Origin: Phenylobacterium sp.
GTDB taxonomy: Bacteria > Pseudomonadota > Alphaproteobacteria > Caulobacterales > Caulobacteraceae
Assembly: GCA_004799545.1 (NCBI GenBank)
Contig: SSMU01000009.1
Coordinates: 82,824 to 146,823 of the forward strand
Length of the DNA stretch: 64,000 bases
Direction: 5' to 3'
Shown: in pieces, positions 1 to 10,232 of the stretch
Position numbering within the stretch: the stretch's first letter is position 1
Layout: each line of letters starts with the position of its first letter
Notes under the pieces: generated by a model
Told to the model about the DNA's origin: nothing
The model's input: the letters and a program-made list of their open reading frames with translations, nothing else
Database searches by the model: none
Program-made: the position numbers and the translations under genes

Positions 1-892
1 GCACCATCAGCCGCGCCGCCTCCAGCTCCGTCGCCATGTCGGCGAAGCGCCACTGCAGGCCCTGGAACTCCTTCAGCGCCTGGCCGAACTGTTTGCGGCT
101 TTCCAGGTAGGCCTTCGCCGTGTCCAGGGCGAACCCCGCGCCGCCCAACGAGCAGGAGGCGATGTTGATCCGCCCGCCGTCCAAGCCCGCCATCGCGATC
201 TTGAACCCCTCGCCTTCGCCGGCGATGCGGTTGGCCTCCGGCACGCGGCAGTCGTCGAAGTTCACCTGGGCGGTCGGCTGGGCGTTCCAGCCCATCTTCC
301 GCTCCTGGGCCCCGAACGAGATGCCCGGGAAGTCCTTCTCCACCACGAAGGCCGAGACGCCCTTGGCGCCCTCCCCGCCGGTCCTGGCCATCACCACGTA
401 GACGTCGGAGGTCCCGGCCCCGGAGATGAACGCCTTGGCGCCGTTCAGGACGTAGTCGCCGCCATCCTTCCGCGCGGTCGTCTTGAGCGCCGCGGCGTCG
501 GAGCCGGCCCCCGGCTCGGTCAGGCAGTAGGAGGCGATCTGCGCCATGGACGTCAGGCCCGGCAGGTATTTGCGCCGAAGCTCGTCGGACCCGAACCGGT
601 CGATCATCCAGCTCGCCATGTTGTGGATCGAGATGAAGGCCGCGGTCGCCACGTCGCCATAGGAGAGCTGTTCGAAGACGATCGAGGCGTCGAGCCGGCT
701 GAGCGCCGAGCCGCCCACATCCTCCTGCACATAGAGGCCCGCGAACCCCAGCTCGGCGGCCTTCCGCAGCACGTCGACCGGGAAATGCTTCTCCTCGTCC
801 CAGCGCGCGGAGTTGGGCGCGAGCTCGGCGGCCGCGAAGGCGCGCGCCGCGTCCTCGATCGCCCGCTGGTCGTCGGAGAGCGTGAAATCCAT
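1..892 (-). CDS. Acyl-CoA dehydrogenase, isobutyryl-CoA dehydrogenase-like (3' end outside window)
   Basis: FAD-dependent alpha,beta-dehydrogenation of a short acyl-CoA, passing electrons to ETF. Reading from the ATG at 892, about 297 residues are in the window; the C-terminal part with the catalytic glutamate lies beyond the edge. The N-terminal helical domain starts [17 protein letters not shown], and the acyl-CoA dehydrogenase signature [17 protein letters not shown] is clear, followed by the middle beta domain. A 3-hydroxyisobutyrate-dehydrogenase-like gene 2 kb away on the same strand suggests valine breakdown and therefore an isobutyryl-CoA substrate, but that is inferred from context. 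Another short-chain or branched-chain acyl-CoA is possible. Confidence 0.88.
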   Translation of the reverse strand, partial: MDFTLSDDQRAIEDAARAFAAAELAPNSARWDEEKHFPVDVLRKAAELGFAGLYVQEDVGGSALSRLDASIVFEQLSYGDVATAAFISIHNMASWMIDRFGSDELRRKYLPGLTSMAQIASYCLTEPGAGSDAAALKTTARKDGGDYVLNGAKAFISGAGTSDVYVVMARTGGEGAKGVSAFVVEKDFPGISFGAQERKMGWNAQPTAQVNFDDCRVPEANRIAGEGEGFKIAMAGLDGGRINIASCSLGGAGFALDTAKAYLESRKQFGQALKEFQGLQWRFADMATELEAARLMV

Positions 893-994
893 GGGCGCCG
901 GACTCGCGCCGACCGGCGTTCAAGTCAACCGGCGAGCGTGCACGCCTGCGTGTCGACGCGTGCTAAGGTCACGGCGAAGCTGTGGAGGACCGAG

Positions 995-1426
995 ATGGTG
1001 GACGCCACTCCCAAGAAGCCCCGTCGTGCGTGGCCCTGGCTGGCGGCGCTGGCGCTGGTCCTCGGCGTCGCCGTCGGCCTCTGGGCGCGACCCGCCTTCG
1101 ACGTCACGCGAATGTACTTCAGCCACGAGCATCAGATCGCCTGCCTGGCCGGCAAGGCGCCGCACCAGGCGATCTGCGCCGGCGCGCCCCTGGCCGATGC
1201 GCGGATGCCGGACGCGGTCGGCGGGGTGACCGCGGTGATGTGCGGCGACCTCAGCCAGGGCGCCAACCGCACCACCCTGCTGTTCCCGGAGTTCCTCGGC
1301 CGCGCCTGCGGCGGCAGCTCGATGACCATTCTGGCCGCCGACCGCCGCACCCAGACCCGGATCGAGGTGCGGAACGGCGTCATCGCGGCCATCTACCAGG
1401 GCCCGCGCCACGCCTTCGGCGGCTGA
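995..1426 (+). CDS. Hypothetical single-pass membrane-anchored protein
   Basis: 143 residues starting at the ATG at 995, behind a good ribosome binding site (GGAGG at 985-989). A basic N-terminus (PKKPRRAWPW) is followed by one hydrophobic segment at about residues 15-32 and then a probably periplasmic domain. That domain has four cysteines (IACLAGK, AICAGAP, VMCGDLS, RACGGSS), which could form two disulfides. A reading open from 623 exists but its first part runs antisense through the acyl-CoA dehydrogenase, so the internal ATG was chosen. It is divergent from that gene and 43 bp ahead of hemB. I do not recognise the family. Confidence 0.7.
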   Translation: MVDATPKKPRRAWPWLAALALVLGVAVGLWARPAFDVTRMYFSHEHQIACLAGKAPHQAICAGAPLADARMPDAVGGVTAVMCGDLSQGANRTTLLFPEFLGRACGGSSMTILAADRRTQTRIEVRNGVIAAIYQGPRHAFGG

Positions 1427-1469
1427 CGACGGCCTTGCATCGCCGCCTCCAATGGGTCACAGCGCCGGA

Positions 1470-2486
1470 ATGACCAAGGCCCCGCTCGCCGCCTATCCGG
1501 CGCTCCGCCTCCGCAGGCTCCGCCAGGCCGACTGGATCCGCCGCCTGGTGCGCGAGACCGTGCTGACGCCCGCCGACTTGATCTGGTCGATGGTGGTGCA
1601 TGAGGGCGAGGGCCAGGTCCCGGTGGGATCCATGCCGGGGATCTCGCGCCTGTCGGTGAAGGACGCCGCCGCCGCCGCCAAGGAAGCCCGGTCGCTGGGC
1701 ATCCCGGCGATCGCGGTCTTCCCCCACATCGACGGCGCCAAGAAGAATTCCACCGGCTCGCTGGCCCACGACCCCGACGGCCTGGTGGCCCGCGCGGTGA
1801 AGGCCATGAAGGACGCCGCCCCGGAGGTCGGGATCATGTGCGACGTGGCGCTCGACCCCTTCACCGACCACGGCCACGACGGCCTGATCGAGGGCGGCCG
1901 GATCGTCAACGACGCCACCGTCGAGACCTTGGTGGCTCAGGGCTTGATGCAGGCCAGGGCCGGCTGCGACATCCTCGCGCCCTCGGACATGATGGACGGC
2001 CGCTGCGGGGCGCTGCGCAAGGCGCTGGAGGCCGAGGGCCTCACCGACGTGATGATCATGTCCTACGCCGCCAAATACGCCTCGGCCTTCTACGGCCCCT
2101 ACCGCGAGGCGATCGGCTCCGGGAAGCTGGGGACCGGCTCGGTGGAGAACCCCGGCGACAAGCGCACTTACCAGATGGACCCCGCCAACCACGCGGAGGC
2201 GCTGCGTGAGGTGGCCCTCGACATCGCCGAGGGCGCCGACATGGTGATGGTCAAGCCCGGCCTGCCCTACCTCGACATCGTCCGCCAGGTGGTCGACGCC
2301 TTCGCCCTGCCGACCTTCGCCTTCCAGGTCTCCGGCGAGTACGCCATGCTGATGGCCGCCGCCCAGAACGGCTGGCTCGACGAGGAGCGCGCCATCCTGG
2401 AAAGCCTCGGCGCCTTCAAGCGCGCCGGCGCCGCCGGCGTGATCAGCTACTTCGCCCCGCGCGCGGCCAGGATGCTCGGGGCCTAG
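1470..2486 (+). CDS. hemB: Delta-aminolevulinic acid dehydratase (porphobilinogen synthase)
   Basis: Condenses two 5-aminolevulinate molecules to porphobilinogen in haem and tetrapyrrole synthesis; cytoplasmic. 338 residues from the ATG at 1470; an upstream ATG at 1452 adds six residues and has no better ribosome binding site. The two active-site lysines are visible: K202 in SYAAKYASAFYGPYR and the Schiff-base K262 in VMVKPGLPYLD. The metal loop reads CDVALDPFTDHGHDG, with aspartates where zinc enzymes have cysteines, so this is the magnesium-type enzyme known from Pseudomonas and Bradyrhizobium. Its TAG stop shares a CTAG (2483-2486) with the stop of the convergent acetyltransferase gene. 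Confidence 0.97.
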   Translation: MTKAPLAAYPALRLRRLRQADWIRRLVRETVLTPADLIWSMVVHEGEGQVPVGSMPGISRLSVKDAAAAAKEARSLGIPAIAVFPHIDGAKKNSTGSLAHDPDGLVARAVKAMKDAAPEVGIMCDVALDPFTDHGHDGLIEGGRIVNDATVETLVAQGLMQARAGCDILAPSDMMDGRCGALRKALEAEGLTDVMIMSYAAKYASAFYGPYREAIGSGKLGTGSVENPGDKRTYQMDPANHAEALREVALDIAEGADMVMVKPGLPYLDIVRQVVDAFALPTFAFQVSGEYAMLMAAAQNGWLDEERAILESLGAFKRAGAAGVISYFAPRAARMLGA

Positions 2487-2977
2487 GTCGTGAAATAAGC
2501 GCTGGGTTCGTCGTGGCCCGGCAGGTCCATCATCTGCACGAACCTCAGGCCGATCTTCTCAAGCACCCGCTGCGAGGCGGTGTTGTCCGGCGAGGTGATC
2601 GCTGCGACCTTGGCGAGCCCCAGGGTCTCCCGGGCATGTTTCAGCACCACGCGGGCCGACTCGGTGGCGTAGCCCTTGCCGGAATGGCGGGCCAGGAAGG
2701 CGTAGCCGATGTCCGGGCTGTCCAGGCCGTCGCGCTGCTGGACGATGCCGCACATGCCCACCGGCTCGCCCGCGCCGTCGCGGACCACCAGCCACAGGCT
2801 CTTGGAGAACCGGTCGGCGATATAGGCCCGGGCGTCGTCGAGGGTGCGCACGCCGCGGTCGCCGATGTTGGCGATCCAGCCCGGATCGTTGAGCAGCTCC
2901 AGCACGAAGGCCGCGTCCTCGGCGGTCGGCGGCGTCAGGCTGAGCCGCTCGGTGGTGAACGTCGGCGTCAGGCTCAC
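2483..2977 (-). CDS. GNAT family N-acetyltransferase (RimJ/RimL-like)
   Basis: 164 residues. The start TTERLSLTPPTAEDA and the acetyl-CoA loop ARHSGKGYATESARVV place it in the RimJ/RimL-type acetyltransferases, which modify amino groups of proteins or small molecules. The substrate cannot be read from sequence. The GTG start at 2977 overlaps the TGA stop of the preceding dehydrogenase as GTGA (2974-2977), so the two are very likely one transcript with coupled translation. The frame stays open far upstream, but only as an antisense-type shadow of the dehydrogenase. The stop is shared with hemB through CTAG. Confidence 0.85.
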   Translation of the reverse strand: MSLTPTFTTERLSLTPPTAEDAAFVLELLNDPGWIANIGDRGVRTLDDARAYIADRFSKSLWLVVRDGAGEPVGMCGIVQQRDGLDSPDIGYAFLARHSGKGYATESARVVLKHARETLGLAKVAAITSPDNTASQRVLEKIGLRFVQMMDLPGHDEPSAYFTT

Positions 2978-3837
2978 TTGGCCGGCGCCCCGAGCCGCGC
3001 CACCAGGCTGGAGGTGTCCCAGCGGCTTCCGCCCATGGCCTGCACCTCGGCGTAGAAGCCGTCGACCATCCGGGTCATGTCGAGCTTGGCGCCGTTGCGC
3101 GTCGCCTCGTCGATCAACAGGCCCAGGTCCTTGCGCATCCAGTCGACCGCGAAGCCGAACTCGAACTTCCCCTCGCTCATGGTCTTCCAGCGGTTGTCCA
3201 TCTGCCAGGACTGCGCCGCCCCCTTGGAGATCGCCTCGTAGACCTCCGCCGGATCGAGCCCCGCGCGTTTCGCGAAGTCGAGGCCCTCGGCCAGGCCCTG
3301 GACCACGCCGGCGATGCAGATCTGGTTGACCATCTTGGTCAGCTGGCCGGCCCCCGGGCCGCCCATCAGCCGCGTCGCCTTGGCGTAGGCGGCGATCACC
3401 GGCTGGGCCTTGGCAAAGGCCTCCGGCGTCCCGCCGCACATGATGGTCAGCTGGCCGTTCTCGGCGCCGGCCTGGCCGCCGGAGACCGGCGCGTCGACGA
3501 AGGCCCGTCCGCCCTGCGCGGCCAGGGCCGCCATCTCGCGGGCCACCACCGCCGAGGTCGTTGTGTGGTCGACCACCACCCCGCCCGCCGCCATCGCCGG
3601 CAGGGCCTCGGCCGCCACCTGGCGCACATCGTCGTCGTTGCCGACGCAGAGCACGAAAACCCCGGCGTCCTGCGCCGCCTCGGCCGCGGTCGCGCAGGCC
3701 TTGCCGCCGAACGCCTCGGCCCACCGCCGCGCCTTCTCCGGGCTGCGGTTGAACACCGCCATCTCATGGCCGGCCTTGGCCAGATGCCCGGCCATTGGGA
3801 AGCCCATCACGCCCAGCCCCGCGAACCCCACCTTCAT
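2974..3837 (-). CDS. mmsB: 3-hydroxyisobutyrate dehydrogenase family protein
   Basis: NAD(P)-dependent beta-hydroxyacid dehydrogenase of 287 residues, the usual length. The Rossmann motif GFAGLGVMGFPM is at the N-terminus, the substrate signature DAPVSGG at 115-121, and the catalytic lysine K168 in GAGQLTKMVNQ. The expected reaction is oxidation of 3-hydroxyisobutyrate to methylmalonate semialdehyde in valine breakdown, which fits the nearby acyl-CoA dehydrogenase. The same fold includes glyoxylate/succinic semialdehyde reductases and tartronate semialdehyde reductases, so substrate is uncertain. It is followed by the acetyltransferase through a GTGA overlap and is divergent from motB. Confidence 0.85.
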   Translation of the reverse strand: MKVGFAGLGVMGFPMAGHLAKAGHEMAVFNRSPEKARRWAEAFGGKACATAAEAAQDAGVFVLCVGNDDDVRQVAAEALPAMAAGGVVVDHTTTSAVVAREMAALAAQGGRAFVDAPVSGGQAGAENGQLTIMCGGTPEAFAKAQPVIAAYAKATRLMGGPGAGQLTKMVNQICIAGVVQGLAEGLDFAKRAGLDPAEVYEAISKGAAQSWQMDNRWKTMSEGKFEFGFAVDWMRKDLGLLIDEATRNGAKLDMTRMVDGFYAEVQAMGGSRWDTSSLVARLGAPAK

Positions 3838-3930
3838 CCTGACCGCCTCGTCCTTTTCGTTAACCGCAACGCCATTTTAACGGCCCGCCCTCAAGCTGCC
3901 GCCAGTCATTGCGCGTCCCGGGGTTTTGCC

Positions 3931-4833
3931 ATGTCGGTGGGCGATCAGCCGATCCTGATCAAGAAGGTCAAGAAGGTTGTGGGCGGCGGCCACCATGGCG
4001 GCGCCTGGAAGGTGGCCTATGCCGACTTCGTGACGGCCATGATGGCCTTCTTCCTCCTGATGTGGCTGATCAACACCACCAGCCCCGAGCAGAAGCGCGG
4101 CATCGCCGACTATTTCGCCCCGGCCTCGGTGTCGGAGACCACCTCGGGCTCCGGCGGCATCCTCGGCGGCACTTCGCTCGGCCAGGACGGCTCAAAGGCC
4201 GCCGGCTCCTCCTCGGTGATCCAGGAGCTGGCGCCGGACTCGAGGAACCCCAACGACGGCAAGAACAAGGACGCTTCCAAGGCCAACGCCCAGGAAGCCT
4301 CCACCGAGGCCCTGCGCAAGGAGCTGGAGAAGCGTGAGGAGGCGGCCTTCGCCTCGGCCGCCCAGTCGCTGCGCCAGGCGCTGCAGGACATGCCCGAGCT
4401 CGCCGACCTGTCGAAGAACATCATCATCGACCAGACGCCGGAGGGCCTGCGCATCCAGTTGGTCGACCAGGAAGGCCGCTCGATGTTCGACCAGGGCTCG
4501 GTGAAGCCCAACCCGCGCGCCACCCTGTTGCTGCGAGCGGTCTCCAAGGTGATCAACCAGCTGCCCAATCGAATCAGCATCTACGGCCACACCTCGGCCA
4601 ACGTCGGCGGCGGCAAGGCGGAGGGCGACTGGACGCTTTCGGCGGGGCGCGCTGAAGCGTCGCGGAAGGTGCTGCAGGCCTCCGGCGTCGATGGCGACCG
4701 GATCTACCAGGTCTCCGGCAAGGCCTCCTCGGAGCCGCTTTACCCCGACGATCCCAGCCTGCCCGGCAACCGCCGCATCGCCATCGTGTTGTTGCGAGAG
4801 GCGCCGGTTCTGCCACCGGATTCAGGTCTCTAG
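3931..4833 (+). CDS. motB: Flagellar motor stator protein MotB
   Basis: 300 residues from the ATG at 3931. MotB anchors the proton-driven stator to peptidoglycan. A short cytoplasmic tail ends in KVAYAD and the single membrane helix spans about 33-48; D32 just before it is the proton-binding aspartate. A low-complexity Ser/Gly-rich plug and linker region follows, then an OmpA-like peptidoglycan-binding domain (SIYGHTSANVGGG, then LSAGRAEASRKVL and PGNRRIAIVL). motA is not adjacent; as I recall, motA and motB are also unlinked in Caulobacter crescentus. Upstream, two TTAA motifs (TTAACC near 3859 and TTTAACGG near 3875) are 13 bp apart, which does not match the 7-bp spacing of a full CtrA site. 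Confidence 0.95.
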   Translation: MSVGDQPILIKKVKKVVGGGHHGGAWKVAYADFVTAMMAFFLLMWLINTTSPEQKRGIADYFAPASVSETTSGSGGILGGTSLGQDGSKAAGSSSVIQELAPDSRNPNDGKNKDASKANAQEASTEALRKELEKREEAAFASAAQSLRQALQDMPELADLSKNIIIDQTPEGLRIQLVDQEGRSMFDQGSVKPNPRATLLLRAVSKVINQLPNRISIYGHTSANVGGGKAEGDWTLSAGRAEASRKVLQASGVDGDRIYQVSGKASSEPLYPDDPSLPGNRRIAIVLLREAPVLPPDSGL

Positions 4834-4916
4834 CTTGGGCGTGGCCTTGCGCAACCGCCCCGCATGACGCCTAATCCGTGGGAAGCCGCGCAGCAGGCAA
4901 AGGCGACCGCAGGTCC

Positions 4917-5687
4917 GTGACGCAGCACTTCCCGACACGACAGCTCCGGTTCTTCCTGACCGCGCCCTCGCCGTGTCCCTACCTGCCTGAGCGCTACGAA
5001 CGGAAAGTCTTCGCCCACCTGCCCCTGGCCGACGGCGCCGCGGTCAACGACAGCCTGACCCAGGTGGGCTTCCGCCGCTCCCAGAACATCGCCTACCGCC
5101 CGGCCTGCGAGAGCTGCCAGGCCTGCGTCTCCGCCCGCATCCCGGCCGACGACTACGTCTTCTCCCGCTCGGAGCGGAAGACGCTGGGCCGCAGCGAGGA
5201 CCTGGAGCGCCGGCTGGTCGAGGCCGAGGCCACCATCGAGCAGTTCGACCTGCTGCGCCGCTACCTCACCACCCGCCACGCCGACGGCGGCATGGCCGAG
5301 ATGACCTGGCCGGACTACGTGGCCATGGTCGAGGACACCGCGGTCCGCACCCACATCGTCGAGTACCGGCAGAAGTCCAGGGACCACGGCCCCGGCGACC
5401 TGATGGCCTGCGCCCTGGTCGACGTGATGAGCGACGGCCTGTCCCTGGTCTACAGCTTCTACGACCCCGACAAGAGCCGCCGCAGCCTGGGCTCTTTCGT
5501 GATCCTCGACCACGTGATCCAGGCGGCGTTGGCCGGCCTGCCCTACGTCTACCTGGGCTATTGGGTCCGCGGCTCGGAGAAGATGGACTACAAGGTCCGC
5601 TTCTCGCCCATCGAGCTCCTGAAGCCGGAAGGCTGGACCCTGGTGGCCAGCCGCGACCTGCCGCCGGCCTCTCGCGACCCCGGCTAA
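4917..5687 (+). CDS. bpt: Aspartate/glutamate leucyltransferase
   Basis: Transfers leucine from Leu-tRNA to proteins with N-terminal Asp or Glu, marking them for ClpS/ClpAP degradation (bacterial N-end rule). 256 residues from the GTG at 4917, giving the typical family start VTQHFPTRQLRFFLTAPSPC; an in-frame GTG at 4878 would add 13 atypical residues. Family hallmarks include the Cys-rich N-terminal motif (PCPYLP, then YRPACESCQACVSARIP), SFYDPDKSRRSLGSFVI and YVYLGYWVRGSEKMDYK. Older annotations call this family arginyltransferase (ate). Confidence 0.95.
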   Translation: MTQHFPTRQLRFFLTAPSPCPYLPERYERKVFAHLPLADGAAVNDSLTQVGFRRSQNIAYRPACESCQACVSARIPADDYVFSRSERKTLGRSEDLERRLVEAEATIEQFDLLRRYLTTRHADGGMAEMTWPDYVAMVEDTAVRTHIVEYRQKSRDHGPGDLMACALVDVMSDGLSLVYSFYDPDKSRRSLGSFVILDHVIQAALAGLPYVYLGYWVRGSEKMDYKVRFSPIELLKPEGWTLVASRDLPPASRDPG

Positions 5688-5794
5688 GTCCACGCTCCAC
5701 CTGTGAAAGTCGGGGAATGGGCCCGCCTCGGGTAGCGCCTGTCACAATGCGCCTGCTAAACTGATCCGGTGATCCTTCCCCACGGACGAGGCGC

Positions 5795-6439
5795 ATGGCG
5801 CGACAGCTTCGGCTGAGGCTGGATCGCTCAGCCTCCCATTCCCGCGAGACCTTCGTGGCCGGGCCGTCCAACGCCCAGGCGACGGCGGCGCTGGACGCCT
5901 GGCCGCGCTGGCCGTCCGGCTGCCTGGCGCTGGTCGGCCCCGAGGGCGTCGGCAAGACCCACCTGGCCCGCGCCTGGGCCGAAACTGTGGGCGCCCGGGT
6001 CCTCGATCACCACCACGCCGACGTCGCCGCCACCGCCGGCCGGCCGGTCCTGCTGGAGGACGTCGACCGGGGCGTCTCCGAGGAGGGCCTGTTCCACCTG
6101 ATCAACCTGGCCCCGCTCCCCGGCGGCGGCCTGCTGCTCACCGCCCGCACCCCGCCCAAGGCCTGGCCGGCCAACCTGCCGGACCTGCGCTCGCGGCTGG
6201 GCGCCCTCTACGTCGCCGAGATCGAGGAGCCGGACGACGAGGTGCTGTCCGGGGTGCTTGAGCGGTTCTTCCAGGCGCGCAACATCCGCCCGGCGCCCGA
6301 CCTCTACCCCTACCTGCTGCGCCGCATGGAGCGCTCCGCCGTCAGCGCCCGCGAGATCGTCCAGCGGCTCGACGAGGCGCCGGACGAATTGAAGCCGGTT
6401 TCCCGCGTGCTTGCCCGCCAGCTCCTGGAGCGCGATTAA
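5795..6439 (+). CDS. hdaA: DnaA-inactivating protein HdaA (regulatory AAA+ protein)
   Basis: 214-residue AAA+ protein related to DnaA domain III. Near the N-terminus is a beta-clamp binding motif, QLRLRL (residues 4-9), as in Hda proteins. The Walker A motif is GPEGVGKT (48-55), a Walker B-like segment reads LLEDVDRG, and a sensor-type segment reads LTARTPP. Hda bound to the sliding clamp stimulates ATP hydrolysis by DnaA and so prevents re-initiation of replication. It lies directly upstream of ppk, as in Caulobacter. There is no DNA-binding domain IV, which excludes DnaA itself. Confidence 0.9.
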   Translation: MARQLRLRLDRSASHSRETFVAGPSNAQATAALDAWPRWPSGCLALVGPEGVGKTHLARAWAETVGARVLDHHHADVAATAGRPVLLEDVDRGVSEEGLFHLINLAPLPGGGLLLTARTPPKAWPANLPDLRSRLGALYVAEIEEPDDEVLSGVLERFFQARNIRPAPDLYPYLLRRMERSAVSAREIVQRLDEAPDELKPVSRVLARQLLERD

Positions 6440-6531
6440 CCAAATATCTGGCCTTTCGCGCTAAGGTTCACACGCCAGTCAAGTTGGGCGGGTATGCTGT
6501 ACGGCCCGCGACTGCCCCGGAGACCCTGTTG

Positions 6532-8742
6532 ATGACCTACGCCGCGCCTGTCGCCTCGCATATCGCGATCGAGGCCGAGCGTGTCGCGCATGGGTGGGAC
6601 GAGACGCTGGCGGAAAGCCCGGCGCGGTTCTTCAACCGCGAGCTCTCCTGGCTCGAATTCAATCGCCGGGTCCTCGCCGAGAGCAAGAACCCGCGCCACC
6701 CGTTGCTGGAACGGCTGCGCTTCCTGGCGATCAGCGCCAACAACCTCGACGAATTCTACATGGTCCGGGTGGCCGGGCTGAAGGCCCAGGTCCGCCAGGG
6801 GGTGCAGGTGGTGAGCCAGGACGGCCTGACGCCGGCCGAGCAGCTCTCCCGGGTGAACGAGGAGGCCTCCGACCTGATGAACGACCAGCAGGTCCGCTGG
6901 CGCGATCTCTGCGAGGAGCTGACCGGCGCCGGCCTGCATGTGGTCTCCGCCGCCGACGTCAGCCCGGCCGAGAAGGAAGGGCTGGAGGAGACCTTCCTCA
7001 GCCAGCTGTTCCCGGTGCTGACCCCGCTGGCCATCGACCCGGCGCACCCCTTCCCGTTCATCCCGAACCTCGCCTTCTCCCTGGTCCTGAAGCTGAAGCG
7101 GCTGTCGGACAGCCGGCTGCTCTACGCCCTGGTGCCGATCCCGGCGCAGGTCGCCCGCTTCTGGGAGCTGCCGGCCCCCAAGGCCTCGCGCCGCAAGCCG
7201 GAGCGGCGCTTCGTGTCGCTGGAGGGCTTCGTCTCCCTGTTCATCGACCACCTGTTCCCCGGCTGCGACATCGAGGGCGGCGGCGTCTTCCGCCTGATCC
7301 GCGACAGCGACGTGGAGATCGAGGAAGAGGCCGAGGACCTGGTCCGCGAGTTCGAGGCGCTGCTCAAGCAGCGCCGCATGGGCTCGGTGGTCCGCGTCGA
7401 GATCGAAGCCGCCATGCCCGAGGAGCTGCGCGGCTTCATCTGCGAGAACCTGCACGCCGAGACCCAGGACATCCTCTTGATGGACGGCCTGCTGGGCCTG
7501 GATGAGCTCACCCAACTGATCCCGCCGGACCGGCCGGAGCTGAAGTTCAAGCCCTTCGAGCCGCGCTTCCCGGAGCGGATCCGTGACCATGCCGGCGACT
7601 GCTTCGCCGCGATCCGCGAGAAGGACATCCTGGTCCACCACCCCTTCGAGAGCTTCGACGTGGTGGTGCAGTTCCTGCGTCAGGCGGCGCGCGACCCGAA
7701 CGTGCTGGCCATCAAGCAGACCCTCTACCGCACCTCCAAGGACAGCCCGATCGTCGCCGCCCTGATCGAGGCGGCCGACGCCGGCAAGAACGTCACCGCC
7801 GTGGTGGAGATCAAGGCCCGCTTCGACGAGGAGGCCAACCTCAAGTGGGCCCGCGACCTGGAACGGGCGGGGGTCCACGTGGTCTACGGCTTCATCGAGT
7901 ACAAGACCCACGCCAAGCTCTCGACCGTGGTCCGCCGCGAGGGCGAAGCCTTACGCACCTACTGCCACTTCGGCACCGGCAACTATCACCCGGTCACCGC
8001 GCGCATCTACACCGACCTGTCGCTGTTCACGACCGACCCGGCGCTGGGCCGCGATTCCGGCCGGCTGTTCAACTATGTCACCGGCTACGCCCAGCCGGAG
8101 GGCCTGGAGAAGCTCTCCTTCTCCCCGATCACCATGAAGCGCGACCTGCTGCGGCTGATCGGCCAGGAGGCGGAGAACGCCCGCGCCGGCCGGCCCGCCG
8201 CCATCTGGGCCAAGCTCAACGCCCTGGTCGATCCGCAGCTCATCGACGCCCTTTACGAGGCCAGCCGCGCGGGCGTCGGCATCGACCTGGTGGTGCGCGG
8301 CATCTGCTGCCTGCGGCCCGGCGTCGAGGGGCTGTCGGAGAACATCCGGGTGAAGTCCATCGTCGGCCGCTTCCTCGAGCACGGCCGGATCGTCGCCTTC
8401 GCCAACGGCGCGGCCATGCCCTCCTCCGAGGCGCGGGTGTTCATCTCCTCCGCCGACTGGATGCCGCGCAACCTCGACCGCCGCGTCGAGGCCCTGACCC
8501 CGATCGAGAACCCGACGGTGCACCAGCAGGTCCTGCAACAGATCATGTTGGCCAACCTGAAGGACGAAGCGCAGAGCTGGACGCTGGACGCGGAAGGCCG
8601 CTATACGCGGGACCCGTCCTGGGACCATCCGAGCGCCTTCTCCGCGCACGAGTACTTCATGACCAATCCCAGCCTGTCCGGACGGGGCCAGAAGGTGAAG
8701 GACATGCCGCGCGCGATCGATGATGTGGCCCCGCGCGGATAG
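6532..8742 (+). CDS. ppk: Polyphosphate kinase 1
   Basis: Reversibly makes polyphosphate from ATP. 736 residues from the ATG at 6532, which has GGAG nine bases upstream; a TTG at 6484 would add 16 residues without such a site. The N-terminal domain begins [19 protein letters not shown], and the autophosphorylated histidine is expected at H460 in EYKTHAKLS. The second conserved catalytic region [17 protein letters not shown] is present. The last 23 bases overlap ppx, so polymer synthesis and hydrolysis are encoded as one unit. Confidence 0.98.
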   Translation: MTYAAPVASHIAIEAERVAHGWDETLAESPARFFNRELSWLEFNRRVLAESKNPRHPLLERLRFLAISANNLDEFYMVRVAGLKAQVRQGVQVVSQDGLTPAEQLSRVNEEASDLMNDQQVRWRDLCEELTGAGLHVVSAADVSPAEKEGLEETFLSQLFPVLTPLAIDPAHPFPFIPNLAFSLVLKLKRLSDSRLLYALVPIPAQVARFWELPAPKASRRKPERRFVSLEGFVSLFIDHLFPGCDIEGGGVFRLIRDSDVEIEEEAEDLVREFEALLKQRRMGSVVRVEIEAAMPEELRGFICENLHAETQDILLMDGLLGLDELTQLIPPDRPELKFKPFEPRFPERIRDHAGDCFAAIREKDILVHHPFESFDVVVQFLRQAARDPNVLAIKQTLYRTSKDSPIVAALIEAADAGKNVTAVVEIKARFDEEANLKWARDLERAGVHVVYGFIEYKTHAKLSTVVRREGEALRTYCHFGTGNYHPVTARIYTDLSLFTTDPALGRDSGRLFNYVTGYAQPEGLEKLSFSPITMKRDLLRLIGQEAENARAGRPAAIWAKLNALVDPQLIDALYEASRAGVGIDLVVRGICCLRPGVEGLSENIRVKSIVGRFLEHGRIVAFANGAAMPSSEARVFISSADWMPRNLDRRVEALTPIENPTVHQQVLQQIMLANLKDEAQSWTLDAEGRYTRDPSWDHPSAFSAHEYFMTNPSLSGRGQKVKDMPRAIDDVAPRG

Positions 8743-10219
8743 CCGAGGCGAGCCTCGCCAGGCCGCAGTCATCGACGTCGGCTCCAACTCGGTCCGCCTG
8801 GTGATCTACCGGCTGGACGGGCGCGCCATCTGGACCGTCTACAACGAAAAAGCCCTGGCCGGCCTGGGCCGCGACGTGCCCGCCGCTGGGCGCCTGTCGC
8901 CGGAAGGCGTCGAGGCGGCGATCACCGTCCTGCGCCGGTTCCGCGCCCTGCTGGACGGCTGGAAGGCCGAGGAGGTGCTCACTGTCGCCACCGCCGCCGT
9001 GCGCGATGCGGCCGACGGGCCGATGTTCCTCAAGCGGGTGCGCGACGAGACCGGCCTCAGCGTCCGACTGCTCACCGGCGAGGAGGAGGCCCGCTACGCG
9101 GCGCTCGGCGTGCTGGCCGGGGATCCGGGCGCACAGGGCGTGGTCGGCGACCTCGGCGGCTCCAGCCTGGAGCTGATCCGGCTCGACGGCCAGGCGCCGG
9201 CCGACGGCGTCAGCCTGCCGCTCGGCCCGTTCGCGCTCGGCGCGCCCCGTCCGCTGACCATCGATCGCACCCGCCGGGTGATCGAGGCGGCGCTCGCGCC
9301 CCACGCCGCCCGGTTCTCCGGCCGCGAGTTCCATGCGGTGGGCGGCGCCTGGCGCAACCTCGCCCTGCTGCACATGGAGCTGGCCGGCTACCCCCTTCGC
9401 GTCGCCCACCAGTACGAGATGGGCCGCTCCGACGCCGTCGACCTCGCCCGCTTCGTCGAGCGCCAGTCCAAGGCCTCCCTGCAGCGCATCGAGGGCCTGT
9501 CGAAGCGGCGTTTCGAGACCCTGCCCTACGCCGCCCTGGTGCTGGAGGAGGTGATCACCTCCCTGCGCTGCGAGCGCATCGTGGTCTCCGCCTTCGGCCT
9601 GCGCGAAGGCCTGTTGCTGGAATCCATGGAGCCGGAGGTCCGCCGCCGCGATCCCCTGATCGAGGGCTGCGAGGTGCTGACCGCCGTGCGCGGCCTCTCC
9701 AGCGACCTCGGCGGGGCCCTGGAAGCCTGGATCGCCCCTACCTTCGAGCACCTCGGTCCGATGTTCGGCCTGCGCGACCCGGTGCTGTTGGCGGCCGCCT
9801 GCCGGCTTGCCGACCTCGGCGCGCGCCTGCACCCGGACCACCGCGCCGACATCGCCTTCGAGCAGGTGCTGCGCGCGCCGGTCGCCGGCATGAACCACCC
9901 CGAGCGGGCCTTCCTGGCGAGCTGCGTCTTCTCCCGCCACTCGGCGGCCGCGGCCACGCCCGAGGAAGCCACCATCGCCCGCATCCTGACGCCGGAGCGC
10001 CGCCAGCGGGCCCGCGCCCTGGGCGCGGCCATCCGGCTGGGCTGCGACCTCTCCGGCCGCAATTCGCGCCTGCTGGAGCGCTCCAGCCTCGCGGTGCGCG
10101 GCGACCGGCTGCTGCTCACCGCCTCGCCGGACTGGGAAGACATGCTGCTCGGCGAACAGACCACCAAGCGCGCCGGCACGCTGGCCGCCGCGCTCAGGCT
10201 GAAGCTGGAGCTGGGTTAG
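8720..10219 (+). CDS. ppx: Exopolyphosphatase (Ppx/GppA family)
   Basis: 499 residues with the sugar-kinase/actin-like phosphatase fold. The first phosphate motif is [16 protein letters not shown] and the second [14 protein letters not shown]; an HD-like C-terminal region follows. It removes terminal phosphate from polyphosphate, or acts on pppGpp as the related GppA does; next to ppk the first role is more likely. Two tandem ATG codons (8720 and 8723) lie inside the 3' end of ppk, suggesting coupled translation. Confidence 0.93.
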   Translation: MMWPRADSRGEPRQAAVIDVGSNSVRLVIYRLDGRAIWTVYNEKALAGLGRDVPAAGRLSPEGVEAAITVLRRFRALLDGWKAEEVLTVATAAVRDAADGPMFLKRVRDETGLSVRLLTGEEEARYAALGVLAGDPGAQGVVGDLGGSSLELIRLDGQAPADGVSLPLGPFALGAPRPLTIDRTRRVIEAALAPHAARFSGREFHAVGGAWRNLALLHMELAGYPLRVAHQYEMGRSDAVDLARFVERQSKASLQRIEGLSKRRFETLPYAALVLEEVITSLRCERIVVSAFGLREGLLLESMEPEVRRRDPLIEGCEVLTAVRGLSSDLGGALEAWIAPTFEHLGPMFGLRDPVLLAAACRLADLGARLHPDHRADIAFEQVLRAPVAGMNHPERAFLASCVFSRHSAAAATPEEATIARILTPERRQRARALGAAIRLGCDLSGRNSRLLERSSLAVRGDRLLLTASPDWEDMLLGEQTTKRAGTLAAALRLKLELG

Positions 10220-10232
10220 GGCCTAGCGACCC

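Noticed and set aside
3855..3885. CtrA binding site upstream of motB
   Set aside because: The two TTAA elements are 13 bp apart, while the full site needs 7 bp; only half-sites remain.
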